Below, in pieces: positions 41,395 through 49,206 of a DNA stretch of 64,000 nucleotides (within the stretch, counting starts at the first letter, position 1; every line of letters begins with the position of its first letter). A program made the position numbers and the translations under genes. The notes below the pieces were generated by a model that saw only the letters and a list, made by a program, of their open reading frames with translations, was not told the DNA's origin and ran no database searches. Source of the stretch: an uncultured Eubacteriales bacterium (GTDB lineage Bacteria; Bacillota; Clostridia; Oscillospirales; UMGS1783). The DNA lies in assembly GCA_934456365.1 (NCBI GenBank), contig CAKSHC010000005.1, forward strand, positions 62,001-126,000, given 5' to 3'.

Positions 41395-42069
41395 ATGGAA
41401 ATCCGCCCTGTCGCCACGATCGAAACCCCCTTTCGCGAAAAATTCGGCATCCCGCGCCAAAGCGGCCTGGCCGGCGCGCCGGGGCGCATTGTGTTTGAGC
41501 CGGAGTTCCGGATGGCGGCCGCCCTGCGTGATCTCGAGGGCTTTTCCCATCTTTGGCTGCTCTTCGATTTTTCCCTGGCCCATCGCGCCGAATGGTCGCC
41601 CACCGTTCGCCCGCCCCGCCTGGGCGGAAACCGGCGGGTGGGGGTGTTTGCCAGCCGGTCGCCCTTTCGCCCCAATCCCATCGGCCTTTCCTCGGTGCGC
41701 CTTTGCGGGGTGGAGGAGGACCCGGAAAAAGGGCCCGTTTTGCTGGTGGAGGGAGTCGACCTGCTCGACGGCACCCCCATCTTTGATATCAAGCCCTATC
41801 TGCCCTTCACCGATTCCCATCCAAACGCCCGCGGCGGCTATGCCGAAGAGCAGCTCGGCGAGCGCCTGTCGGTTCGCGACCCGCAGGGACTCCTAAATCG
41901 GCTTCCCGAAAGGCTTCGCCGGCTTGCCGAGGAATGCCTGCGCCAGGATCCGCGCCCATCCTATCAGGAAGACCCCGAACGGGAATACGGAATGCGGCTG
42001 GAGGATTGGAATATCCGCTTTTTTGTGCGCGAAAACTGCGCCGAAATCATCGAAATTTCGCAAAAATAA
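41395..42069 (+). CDS. trmO: tRNA (N6-threonylcarbamoyladenosine-N6)-methyltransferase TrmO
   Basis: A 224-residue TsaA/TrmO protein, which uses SAM to methylate t6A37 of tRNA-Thr. Family landmarks are PVATIETPFREKFGIPRQSG, LWLLFDF, VGVFASRSPFRPNPIGLSSV and LLDGTPIFDIKPYLPFTDS, all intact. The N-terminal beta-barrel and the small C-terminal domain give a normal length. The ATG at 41395 has AGGAGAG upstream. It has its own promoter and a terminator right after the stop. Confidence 0.94.
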   Translation: MEIRPVATIETPFREKFGIPRQSGLAGAPGRIVFEPEFRMAAALRDLEGFSHLWLLFDFSLAHRAEWSPTVRPPRLGGNRRVGVFASRSPFRPNPIGLSSVRLCGVEEDPEKGPVLLVEGVDLLDGTPIFDIKPYLPFTDSHPNARGGYAEEQLGERLSVRDPQGLLNRLPERLRRLAEECLRQDPRPSYQEDPEREYGMRLEDWNIRFFVRENCAEIIEISQK

Positions 42070-42073
42070 ATGG

Positions 42074-42101
42074 AAAAAGCACCCCAAAAGGGTGCTTTTT
42101 T
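42074..42101 (+). terminator. Intrinsic terminator after trmO
   Basis: AAAAAGCACCC (42074-42084), loop CAAAA, GGGTGCTTTTT (42090-42100). Confidence 0.92.
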
Positions 42102-42152
42102 CCTGCTTTTTGGGCGAAAAACGCGGGCAAAATAGCAGAAAAGGAGGGTTTT

Positions 42153-42992
42153 ATGAAGCGTTTTCGCGCCGTTTTGGCGATTTTTTCGGCTCTTTTGTGC
42201 CTGTTTGTGATCTTTTCAACGGCAAAAGTGCGCGGAGAAGAGGCTGTGGAGCTGCCGATTGTGATGTATCATCATCTTTCCCAGCAGCAGAATCGATGCA
42301 ATGCCTATGTTTTGCCGGTCTCACAATTTGAAAAAGACATCCAATATCTCAGCGAGCAGGGCTATCAGAGCGTCACCGTCAGTGATCTTCTGGCCTGGCA
42401 GGAGGGAGAAAGCCTTCCCGAAAAGCCGGTGATGATCACCTTTGACGACGGTTTTGAAAGCACGCTTGCCTATGCCGCCCCCATTTTGGAAAAATACGGG
42501 ATGCGGGGCGTGGTTTCCATCATCGGAAGCGTGGTGCAGACCTATACCGACGCGCCCGACCACAACCTCGCCTATTCCTATCTCAACTGGGAAGAGGTGG
42601 AGAAAATCGCGCAGAGCGGCCCCTTTGAGGTGCAGTGCCACACCTGGGATCTCCACGGCCTTTCGGGGCGCACCGGCTGCAACCAGAGAAAAGGGGAGGA
42701 TGAAGCCTCCTATAAGGCCATGCTGCGCCGCGACCTGATGAAATTTCAGGAAACCTATGCCGCCCACACCGGGCAGAAAACCACCGCCCTCGCCCTGCCC
42801 TACGGAGCGGGAAATGAAAATACCCGCTCGGTCGCAAAGGAACTGGGCTTTCGCGCCGTGTTCACCTGCGAAGAGCGGGTCAATCGGTTGACGGGGAAGG
42901 AAGACGAGCTTCTGCGCCTCGGGCGCTTCAATCGCCCGACCGGGGAAAGCAGCGCCGCCTTTTTCGGAAAGAAGTTTCAAGGGACGGTATGA
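42153..42992 (+). CDS. Exported polysaccharide deacetylase
   Basis: A 279-residue protein with a signal peptide/anchor (residues about 5-24, cleavage possible near AKVRGEE) and a NodB-type (CE4) domain. The metal/catalytic motif is PVMITFDDGFEST; the second histidine motif is CHTWDLHGL (usually SHTxxH). VMYHHLSQQQNR near the N-terminus is typical of the PgaB/IcaB-like subgroup that deacetylates N-acetylglucosamine polymers. ATG 42153 follows AAGGAGG. Its last 16 bases overlap the end of the convergent SGNH gene. Confidence 0.9.
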   Translation: MKRFRAVLAIFSALLCLFVIFSTAKVRGEEAVELPIVMYHHLSQQQNRCNAYVLPVSQFEKDIQYLSEQGYQSVTVSDLLAWQEGESLPEKPVMITFDDGFESTLAYAAPILEKYGMRGVVSIIGSVVQTYTDAPDHNLAYSYLNWEEVEKIAQSGPFEVQCHTWDLHGLSGRTGCNQRKGEDEASYKAMLRRDLMKFQETYAAHTGQKTTALALPYGAGNENTRSVAKELGFRAVFTCEERVNRLTGKEDELLRLGRFNRPTGESSAAFFGKKFQGTV

Positions 42993-43774
42993 GTGCGCAG
43001 ATAATCGCACCAGATCGCATAGTAGGAGGGGTAGAGATGCACCCCGTCGGCGGTGTAGTCGGCGGGCATGGCGTCGTTTTCATCGGCAAAGCACCAGTGG
43101 GTTTGCAGGAGATAAACGCCCTCCTCGCGGGCCATGCGGCAAAGCGCTTGATTGGCGCGGGCGATGTTTTCCTTTGAGAAAACGGAGGCCGACCAGGTTT
43201 TTTCCGCGATGACCGGGAAAATCGTTTGCACATAAATCGCGGCGTCCGGCTGCGCGGCGCGCGCCTTGCGGATCAGAGCGGCATAGTTTTCGCTCCAGGG
43301 CTCGGGATCGGATCCCATTTCGTTGATGCCCAAAAGGAAATAGATTTTGCCGTAGGAGCGGCTTTGCAGCCGGGCGGCAAGGGCATCGCTTTGCAGGGTG
43401 CCGAGCACGGTGGCGCTGGTGGCGCAGAAATAATCGGCATTTTTCAGATTTCCGAACAGCTCCAGCCCATTGGTGAGAGAATCGCCGATGAAGAGCGCGT
43501 CGTCGAAATAGGAATCCGGCACCGCGTCGCCAAAGGGAACGGGAAGCGAGGGGGAAAGGGAATAAACGGAATCGGCCCGGCGCAGCGCGATCGGCTCGAG
43601 GCCGCCGGCTGCCCGGCGTTCTTCCTCTGAAAGGCTGGGAAGGGGCTCCTGCGGCGCGCTCGGGCGGGGCAGGAGAAGGATCAGCGCGGCGATCAGAAGA
43701 AGCAGAACCAAAGCGCCGAGGATCCACGCGGCCCGCGAAGGGCGGCGCTTTCTTTTTTCCTGGGAACGGGGCAT
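42977..43774 (-). CDS. Membrane-anchored SGNH/GDSL hydrolase
   Basis: A 265-residue protein with a very basic N-terminus, one membrane helix (about residues 17-37) and an extracellular SGNH domain: FIGDSLTNGLELF (block I, Ser), LLGINEMGSD (block III, Asn) and ADGVHLYPSYYAIW (block V, Asp-x-x-His). Such proteins are often esterases or O-acetyl hydrolases acting on wall or exopolysaccharides. The ATG at 43774 has AAGGAGG upstream; a longer frame reaching 44188 lacks support. It faces the deacetylase, which also fits surface glycan modification. Confidence 0.88.
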   Translation of the reverse strand: MPRSQEKRKRRPSRAAWILGALVLLLLIAALILLLPRPSAPQEPLPSLSEEERRAAGGLEPIALRRADSVYSLSPSLPVPFGDAVPDSYFDDALFIGDSLTNGLELFGNLKNADYFCATSATVLGTLQSDALAARLQSRSYGKIYFLLGINEMGSDPEPWSENYAALIRKARAAQPDAAIYVQTIFPVIAEKTWSASVFSKENIARANQALCRMAREEGVYLLQTHWCFADENDAMPADYTADGVHLYPSYYAIWCDYLRTHTVP

Positions 43775-43799
43775 GAAAAAACCCTCCTTTTTCCTGCGT

Positions 43800-43828
43800 A
43801 TCATATCATGCTTTTTGGCGGAATGCAA
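43800..43828 (-). promoter_or_regulatory. Minus-strand promoter of the SGNH gene
   Basis: On the minus strand TTGCAT (43828-43823), 17-bp spacer, TATGAT (43805-43800). Confidence 0.7.
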
Positions 43829-43846
43829 CGAAATTTTTTCCCGGGC

Positions 43847-43875
43847 TTTTCCTTTTGCGGCTTTTGTGATACAAT
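43847..43875 (+). promoter_or_regulatory. Promoter of galE
   Basis: TTTTCC (43847-43852), 17-bp spacer, TGA-TACAAT (43867-43875). Confidence 0.55.
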
Positions 43876-43904
43876 AGCCGGGAAAGAGAAAAGGAGGGTT
43901 TTTT

Positions 43905-44921
43905 ATGAAGGTATTGGTGGCCGGCGGCGCCGGCTTTATCGGAACGCACACCTGTGTGGCGCTGACCCAGGCGGGGCACGAGGTGGTCTGCGCGGATAAT
44001 TTCAGCAACAGCAAGCCGGCTGCGGTGGACGCGACCCGCAAACTGTGCGGGGTGGATTTCCCGTTTCTCAAAACCGATTTCTGCGATCCTTCCCAGAGCG
44101 ACGCGGCCTTCGACGGGCAGGGGATCGACGCCGTGATCTTCTTCGCGGCCTTCAAGGCGGTGGGCGAGAGCTGCGAAAATCCGCTCAAGTATTACCGCAA
44201 CAACCTGACTTCCTTGCTCAATATCCTTTCCTCGATGAAGAAATTCGGGGTGAAGAATTTTATTTTCAGCTCTTCGGCCACCGTTTACGGCGATAAGAAC
44301 CCCATGCCGGCCAAGGAGGACTATCCGATCTCGGCGGTGAATCCCTACGGCATGACCAAGGTGATGACCGAAGAGATTCTGGGCGATCTCTGCAAGGCCG
44401 ATCCGGATTTCCATGCGGTGGTGCTGCGCTATTTCAACCCCATCGGGAGCCATCCCTCGGGAGAGATCGGCGAGGATTCGGGCGACCGGCCCAACAACCT
44501 GCTGCCTCTTCTTTTGCAGGTGGCCGACGGAAGCCGCAAGGAGCTTCTGGTGTTTGGCGACGATTACGATACCCCGGACGGCACGGGGGTGCGCGATTAT
44601 ATCCATGTGATGGATCTGGCCGAGGGGCACGTGGCGGCGCTTCGGCGCTTCGGCAAGGGAAAGGGCTTTGAGGTGTTTAACCTCGGTACGGGCGTGGGCT
44701 ATTCGGTTTTGGATATTATCCATGCCTTTGAGCGCGCCACCGGGGTGACGGTGCCCTACCGGGTGGTGGATCGCCGCCCGGGCGATGTGGCGCTTTGCCT
44801 TGCCGATCCGACCCGCGCCCGCGAGGTGCTGGGCTGGACGGCCAGCCGCACACTGGACGATATGTGCGTGGACGCCTGGCGCTGGCAGACCAAGCATCCG
44901 CACGGCTTCCCGGTGCAGTAA
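43905..44921 (+). CDS. galE: UDP-glucose 4-epimerase
   Basis: A 338-residue extended short-chain dehydrogenase that interconverts UDP-glucose and UDP-galactose. The NAD site is VAGGAGFIGTHTCVAL; the catalytic triad is visible in FSSSATVYG (Ser) and Tyr148-x-x-x-Lys152 (NPYGMTKVM). The length equals that of E. coli GalE. It has its own promoter, AAGGAGG and a terminator, so it is monocistronic; it can supply galactose for the surface glycans suggested by its neighbours. Confidence 0.95.
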   Translation: MKVLVAGGAGFIGTHTCVALTQAGHEVVCADNFSNSKPAAVDATRKLCGVDFPFLKTDFCDPSQSDAAFDGQGIDAVIFFAAFKAVGESCENPLKYYRNNLTSLLNILSSMKKFGVKNFIFSSSATVYGDKNPMPAKEDYPISAVNPYGMTKVMTEEILGDLCKADPDFHAVVLRYFNPIGSHPSGEIGEDSGDRPNNLLPLLLQVADGSRKELLVFGDDYDTPDGTGVRDYIHVMDLAEGHVAALRRFGKGKGFEVFNLGTGVGYSVLDIIHAFERATGVTVPYRVVDRRPGDVALCLADPTRAREVLGWTASRTLDDMCVDAWRWQTKHPHGFPVQ

Positions 44922-44942
44922 AAACAATCGAAGAAGGCCAAG

Positions 44943-44974
44943 AGAGCCCCGTTTTGGAACGGGGCTCTTTTTTT
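44943..44974 (+). terminator. Intrinsic terminator after galE
   Basis: AGAGCCCCGTT (44943-44953), TTGG loop, AACGGGGCTCT (44958-44968), then a run of T. Confidence 0.92.
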
Positions 44975-45017
44975 GCATAAAAATTTCATTTTCGGAAGAA
45001 AAAATCGCGGAAACCCC

Positions 45018-45046
45018 TTGCGTTTTCCGCGGTTTTTCTTTATAAT
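45018..45046 (+). promoter_or_regulatory. Promoter of the division/cell-wall cluster
   Basis: TTGCGT (45018-45023), 17-bp spacer, perfect TATAAT (45041-45046). Confidence 0.85.
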
Positions 45047-45054
45047 GGGGTTAT

Positions 45055-45091
45055 AAGTGGCTGCAAGTGGCTGCTATGTGGCATGAAGTGG
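45055..45091 (+). promoter_or_regulatory. Four MraZ boxes
   Basis: AAGTGG at 45055 and 45065, ATGTGG at 45076 and AAGTGG at 45086 recur every 10-11 bp, just downstream of the predicted start of transcription. MraZ is known to bind tandem GTGG-type repeats in front of its own gene and repress the cluster. Confidence 0.88.
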
Positions 45092-45121
45092 TTAATTTGC
45101 CGAAGAAAGGGGAGAAGAGCC

Positions 45122-45541
45122 GTGCTGTCCGGAACCTATCGTCACACCCTGGACGCGAAGGGGCGGGTGATCGTGCCGGTGCGTTTTCGCGGGGATCTGG
45201 GCGAGAGCTTTATGGTGACGCGGGGATTGGACGACTGCCTGGCTCTTTACTCGATGAAGGAATGGCAGCGGCTGGAGGAGAAGATCGCCGCTTTGCCGAT
45301 GGCCTCTTCCCGGCAGATCCAGCGGTATCTTTTTGCCAACGCCTATCCGGCCGAGATCGACAACAACGGCCGCACGGTGATCCCGCCGGAGCTGCGGGAG
45401 TTTGCGGGGCTGACCAAGGATGTGGTGATCGTGGGCGTGAGCTCGCGGGCCGAGATCTGGGACGCCGGGCGCTGGGAGCAGAGCGAGGTTTCCTCGCCGA
45501 GCACGAGCGTGACGCAGATGATGATCGAACTGGGGCTTTGA
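45122..45541 (+). CDS. mraZ: Transcriptional regulator MraZ
   Basis: A 139-residue protein with two SpoVT/AbrB-like MraZ domains: SGTYRHTLDAKGRVIVPVRF at the N-terminus and AEIDNNGRTVIPPELREFAG in the second half. It forms a ring and represses the dcw cluster by binding repeats upstream. The start is GTG 45122 (AAAGGGGAG upstream); a frame extension to 45083 would cover the MraZ boxes. rsmH begins one base after its stop. Confidence 0.96.
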   Translation: MLSGTYRHTLDAKGRVIVPVRFRGDLGESFMVTRGLDDCLALYSMKEWQRLEEKIAALPMASSRQIQRYLFANAYPAEIDNNGRTVIPPELREFAGLTKDVVIVGVSSRAEIWDAGRWEQSEVSSPSTSVTQMMIELGL

Positions 45542-45542
45542 G

Positions 45543-46505
45543 ATGGCGTTTGAACACAAGCCGGTTTTACTGGAAGAATGCATCGAAGGGCTGGCGATCG
45601 CGCCGGGCGGGGTTTATGTGGACTGCACGGCGGGCGGCGGCGGCCATTCTTATGAAATCGCCAGGCGCCTGACGACGGGGCGGCTGATCTGCCTGGACCG
45701 GGATGAAGAGGCGATCGCGGCCTGCCGGGAGAGGCTTTCCGCATTCGGCGAGCGGGTAACGATCTGCCGCACGGCCTTTTCCGAGCTTTCTTCGGTTTCG
45801 AGAGAGCTGGGGATCGCCGGGGTAGACGGCGTTCTGATGGATCTGGGGGTTTCCTCGCATCAGATCGACACGCCGCAGCGCGGCTTTTCCTTCCGATCGG
45901 ACGCGCCGCTCGATATGCGGATGGATCGCCGGGGAGCGCTGAGCGCCCGGGAAATTGTGAACACCTATTCGGAGGAGGCCCTGCGGGACATCCTCTGGAA
46001 ATACGGCGAAGAGAAATTTTCGCGGCAGATCGCGGCGCGGATCGTGCGGGAGCGCGAAAAGGCGCCGATCGAAACGACGGGCGAACTGAGCGAGATCATC
46101 TGCTCGGCCATGCCGGCCAAGGCGCGGCGGGAGGAGCAGCATCCGGCCAAGCGGAGCTTTCAGGCCATCCGGATCGCCGTCAACGACGAGCTGGGCGAGC
46201 TGGAGCGGACGCTGGACGAGATTCCGGCGCTTCTGAATCCGGGCGGGCGGCTGGTGATTCTGACCTTCCACTCGCTGGAGGATCGGATCGTGAAGAATTT
46301 TTACCGGGAGCAGAGCACGGGCTGTATCTGCCCGCCGTCTTTTCCGGTTTGTGTGTGCCATCATAAGGCGGCCCTGCGGTTGGTGAATCGCCGGCCGATC
46401 GTGGCGGATGAGGGCGAATTGCAGGACAATCGACGGGCTGGATGCGCCAAGCTGCGCATTGCGGAAAGGATCAACGATGCAGAAGATCAATCGGAAACCG
46501 AATAA
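45543..46505 (+). CDS. rsmH: 16S rRNA (cytosine(1402)-N4)-methyltransferase
   Basis: The 320-residue enzyme (formerly MraW) methylates N4 of C1402 in the ribosomal P site. Visible motifs: HKPVLLEECIEGL, the SAM loop DCTAGGGGHSYEIA, DGVLMDLGVSSHQID, GFSFRSDAPLDMRMD and the C-terminal ILTFHSLEDRIVKNF. Length is normal. One base separates it from mraZ, and the following ftsL-type gene starts inside its last 29 bases. Confidence 0.97.
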   Translation: MAFEHKPVLLEECIEGLAIAPGGVYVDCTAGGGGHSYEIARRLTTGRLICLDRDEEAIAACRERLSAFGERVTICRTAFSELSSVSRELGIAGVDGVLMDLGVSSHQIDTPQRGFSFRSDAPLDMRMDRRGALSAREIVNTYSEEALRDILWKYGEEKFSRQIAARIVREREKAPIETTGELSEIICSAMPAKARREEQHPAKRSFQAIRIAVNDELGELERTLDEIPALLNPGGRLVILTFHSLEDRIVKNFYREQSTGCICPPSFPVCVCHHKAALRLVNRRPIVADEGELQDNRRAGCAKLRIAERINDAEDQSETE

Positions 46506-46869
46506 GCGCCGGACGCGCGTGTCTCCGGCTTTGTGCCTGGCTGTTCTGCTGCTGGGCGGGCTGATCGTGGGCAAGCTGATGACCAACGCGCAGTACAACG
46601 AGCGGGCGAGCTACCTAAGCGGGCTCAAGGATGAATACGAAACCTGCTGTAACGAGCAAATTCAGCTGGATGTGCGCCTGGGCAAGCTGGCCAATCTGGA
46701 CAGTATTGAGGAGATCGCCGTGACCCAGCTGGGGATGAGCAAGATCACCCAGCATCAGATCGAGTATGTGAACCTGGGCGGGGAGGACTACGCCGAGGTG
46801 ATGGAGGGCGACAGCGGGCTGGGCGGGGTTTTCCGCAGCTTTTCGATGATTTGGGAATATTTGAACTGA
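46477..46869 (+). CDS. ftsL: FtsL/DivIC-type division protein
   Basis: A 130-residue bitopic protein: basic cytoplasmic start (MQKINRKPNKRRTR), one membrane helix (about residues 17-36) and an extracytoplasmic stretch with heptad character (SYLSGLKDEYETCCNEQIQL). Size, topology and position between rsmH and the penicillin-binding protein are those of FtsL, which with DivIB and DivIC activates septal synthesis. Sequence similarity in this family is weak, so DivIC is the alternative. AAAGGA precedes ATG 46477, inside rsmH. Confidence 0.85.
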   Translation: MQKINRKPNKRRTRVSPALCLAVLLLGGLIVGKLMTNAQYNERASYLSGLKDEYETCCNEQIQLDVRLGKLANLDSIEEIAVTQLGMSKITQHQIEYVNLGGEDYAEVMEGDSGLGGVFRSFSMIWEYLN

Positions 46870-46903
46870 CCCTTGCCTACAAATAGATTGTATGCGAAGG
46901 CTG

Positions 46904-46929
46904 ACAGCCGCTGCGACGCCAGCGGCTGT
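46904..46929 (+). other. Hairpin between ftsL and the penicillin-binding protein gene
   Basis: ACAGCCGCTG (46904-46913), six-base loop, CAGCGGCTGT (46920-46929), no T-run. It may act as an mRNA processing or stability element within the operon. Confidence 0.5.
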
Positions 46930-46959
46930 GCGCATATCAGGCCAGAAGGAGGAACCGGC

Positions 46960-49179
46960 ATGAAAACGACGACTTCAAAGGGAATGCGCCAGCGGGTGAC
47001 GGCGGTCACCTGCGTGCTGGCGGCTTTGTTTTTGATCGTTTGCGGCCGGTTTTTTCAGCTTCAGATCATAGACGGGGCGAAGTACCAGTCGATCGCCATC
47101 AATCAGCAAACGCGGGAGATCACGGTGGCGGCCAAGCGGGGGACGATCTACGATCGCAACGGCAAGGCGCTGGCCGTGTCGGCGACGGCGTATAAGATCG
47201 TGCTTTCCCCTTCTTCGGTGAGCGACGAGGAGGATCGGGAGCTTCTGATCCGGAATCTTCCGGCGATTCTGGGGGTGGAAACCTCGGTGATCGAGAAGTC
47301 GCTTTCCCGCAAGACCTACTACGATGTGGTGGCGCGCAAGGTGGAGCAGGAAACGGCCGACGCGGTGCGCTCCTTTGTGCGCGAGCACAGCCTGGGCGGG
47401 ATCGTTTCGATCGTGGAGGATCCCAAGCGCTACTATCCCTACAACGATTTCGCCTGCCACATTCTGGGCTTTGTGGGGGTGGACAGTCAGGGCCTTGCCG
47501 GGCTGGAGGCGCAGTACGACGAATACCTGCGGGGGACCGACGGGGTGGTTGTGCGGGCGACCGACGCAGTGGGCAACAATCTTTCGCTTCTGGATTATGA
47601 AAAATACATACCGGCCATCGACGGCTACAACCTGAACACCACGATCGACGAAACGATCCAGCACTATCTGGAAAAGCGACTCAAAACGGCCTACGAGCAG
47701 CGGCAGCTGACGGGGTATGCGGGCGGCATTGTGATGGACATCAAGACGGGCGGGATCCTGGCCATGGCTTCGATCCCGGGATTTGACCTCAACATGCCCT
47801 TCACCATCACCGACGAGAAGGTGCTTTCCTCGATCGCGGCCCTCCCCGAGGAGGAGCAGAGCAACGCGCGGGTGGATGCGCTCAACGCCATGTGGCGCAA
47901 CGAGCTCATCAGCGACCCCTACGAGCCGGGCTCGACCTTCAAGATCATCACGAGCTCGATTGCGGTGGAGGAGGATCTGGTGGGGGACCAGTCGAGCTTT
48001 TACTGCCCGGGCTACAAGATCGTGGCGGGGACGCACATCAGCTGCGCCAACCACGACGGGCATGGCTCCGAAACCTTCCAGCAGGCGCTCAACAACTCCT
48101 GCAACCCGGCCTTTATGGACATCGGGGAAATCATCGGAGCCGAGATTTTTGACAGCTATATGACGGGCTTCGGCTTCCGGTCGCGCACGGGGATCGATCT
48201 GCCGGGCGAGGGAACGGGCATTCTGCATCCGCTCTCCGATATGGGGCCGGTGCAGCTGGCGACCTCGGCCTTCGGGCAGACCTTCAAGATCACGCCGATC
48301 CAGCTGATCACGGCGATTTCGGCGGTGGCCAACGGCGGGAAGATGATGCAGCCGTATCTGGTGGAGAGCGTGACCGACGCGGGAGGCAATGTGATCGAAT
48401 CGCACGAGGCCACGCAGATCAAGCAGGTGGTGTCGGAATCGACGGCGACCAAGCTTTGCTCGATGCTGGAAACGGTGGTTTCCGAAGGCGGCGGCCACAA
48501 CGCCTACGCGGCGGGATTCCGGGTGTGCGGGAAGTCGGGCACCTCGCAGAAGATCGATCAGAAGCATGAGGACGGGACCTATGAGCACACCGCCTCCTTC
48601 GTGGCCTTTGCGCCGGCGGACGATCCGCAGATCGCGATTCTGGTGATCCTCGACGAGCCGCAGACCTCTCCGATCTACGGGGCGACCATTGCCGGGCCGG
48701 TGGTGGGCAACCTGATGGAGGAGATTCTGACGTATCTGGATGTGTCGCCGCAGTATACCGAAGAAGAGGCGACCAAGCAGGATGTGAGCCTGCCGAGCGT
48801 GGTGGGATCGCAGTCCGGGGTGGCGCAGAGCGCCTTGAGCAAATACGGGGTATCGGCCCGGGTGATCGGCGGCGACGGTGTGGTGCAGCGGCAGGTGCCG
48901 GCGGCCGGCCAGCTGATCCCCTATGGCGGGACGGTGCTTTTGTATACAAACGGGGCGGTGCCGGATGAAGAGATCGTGGTGCCGAACCTGACGGGCAAGA
49001 GCATTCACTACTGCACGACCGAGCTTGTGAATCTGGGATTGAACATCCGAATATCGGGAACGACCTCGAGTGAGAGGGACGTGTTTGCCGTGGCGCAGAA
49101 TCCGGCGGCCGGAAGCGTGGTGCCGGCGGGGACGATCATCACGGTCGAATTCCGATCGCAGGGTACCGCAGACGACTGA
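46960..49179 (+). CDS. Class B penicillin-binding protein with PASTA domains (FtsI/SpoVD type)
   Basis: A 739-residue septal transpeptidase. One membrane helix (about residues 13-33), a dimerisation domain starting RGTIYDRNGKALAVSATAYK, then the transpeptidase with Ser325-x-x-Lys328 (PGSTFKIITS), Ser380-Cys-Asn382 and Lys525-Ser-Gly (GKSGTSQK). Two C-terminal PASTA repeats follow (VSLPSVVGSQSGVAQSALSK and IVVPNLTGKSIHYCTTELVN). In Bacillus PbpB and SpoVD have this layout. ATG 46960 follows AGAAGGAGG. It crosslinks septal or spore peptidoglycan. Confidence 0.95.
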   Translation: MKTTTSKGMRQRVTAVTCVLAALFLIVCGRFFQLQIIDGAKYQSIAINQQTREITVAAKRGTIYDRNGKALAVSATAYKIVLSPSSVSDEEDRELLIRNLPAILGVETSVIEKSLSRKTYYDVVARKVEQETADAVRSFVREHSLGGIVSIVEDPKRYYPYNDFACHILGFVGVDSQGLAGLEAQYDEYLRGTDGVVVRATDAVGNNLSLLDYEKYIPAIDGYNLNTTIDETIQHYLEKRLKTAYEQRQLTGYAGGIVMDIKTGGILAMASIPGFDLNMPFTITDEKVLSSIAALPEEEQSNARVDALNAMWRNELISDPYEPGSTFKIITSSIAVEEDLVGDQSSFYCPGYKIVAGTHISCANHDGHGSETFQQALNNSCNPAFMDIGEIIGAEIFDSYMTGFGFRSRTGIDLPGEGTGILHPLSDMGPVQLATSAFGQTFKITPIQLITAISAVANGGKMMQPYLVESVTDAGGNVIESHEATQIKQVVSESTATKLCSMLETVVSEGGGHNAYAAGFRVCGKSGTSQKIDQKHEDGTYEHTASFVAFAPADDPQIAILVILDEPQTSPIYGATIAGPVVGNLMEEILTYLDVSPQYTEEEATKQDVSLPSVVGSQSGVAQSALSKYGVSARVIGGDGVVQRQVPAAGQLIPYGGTVLLYTNGAVPDEEIVVPNLTGKSIHYCTTELVNLGLNIRISGTTSSERDVFAVAQNPAAGSVVPAGTIITVEFRSQGTADD

Positions 49180-49206
49180 TACCAAGCAGGGCTGGGAGCG
49201 CTGGAT

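Noticed and set aside
38600..42200. Chromosomal replication origin at the skew switch
   Set aside because: No dnaA, dnaN, recF, gyrB or rpmH nearby, and no cluster of TTATCCACA boxes; the closest match I noticed (TTATCCACG at about 30403) lies 10 kb away inside a gene.
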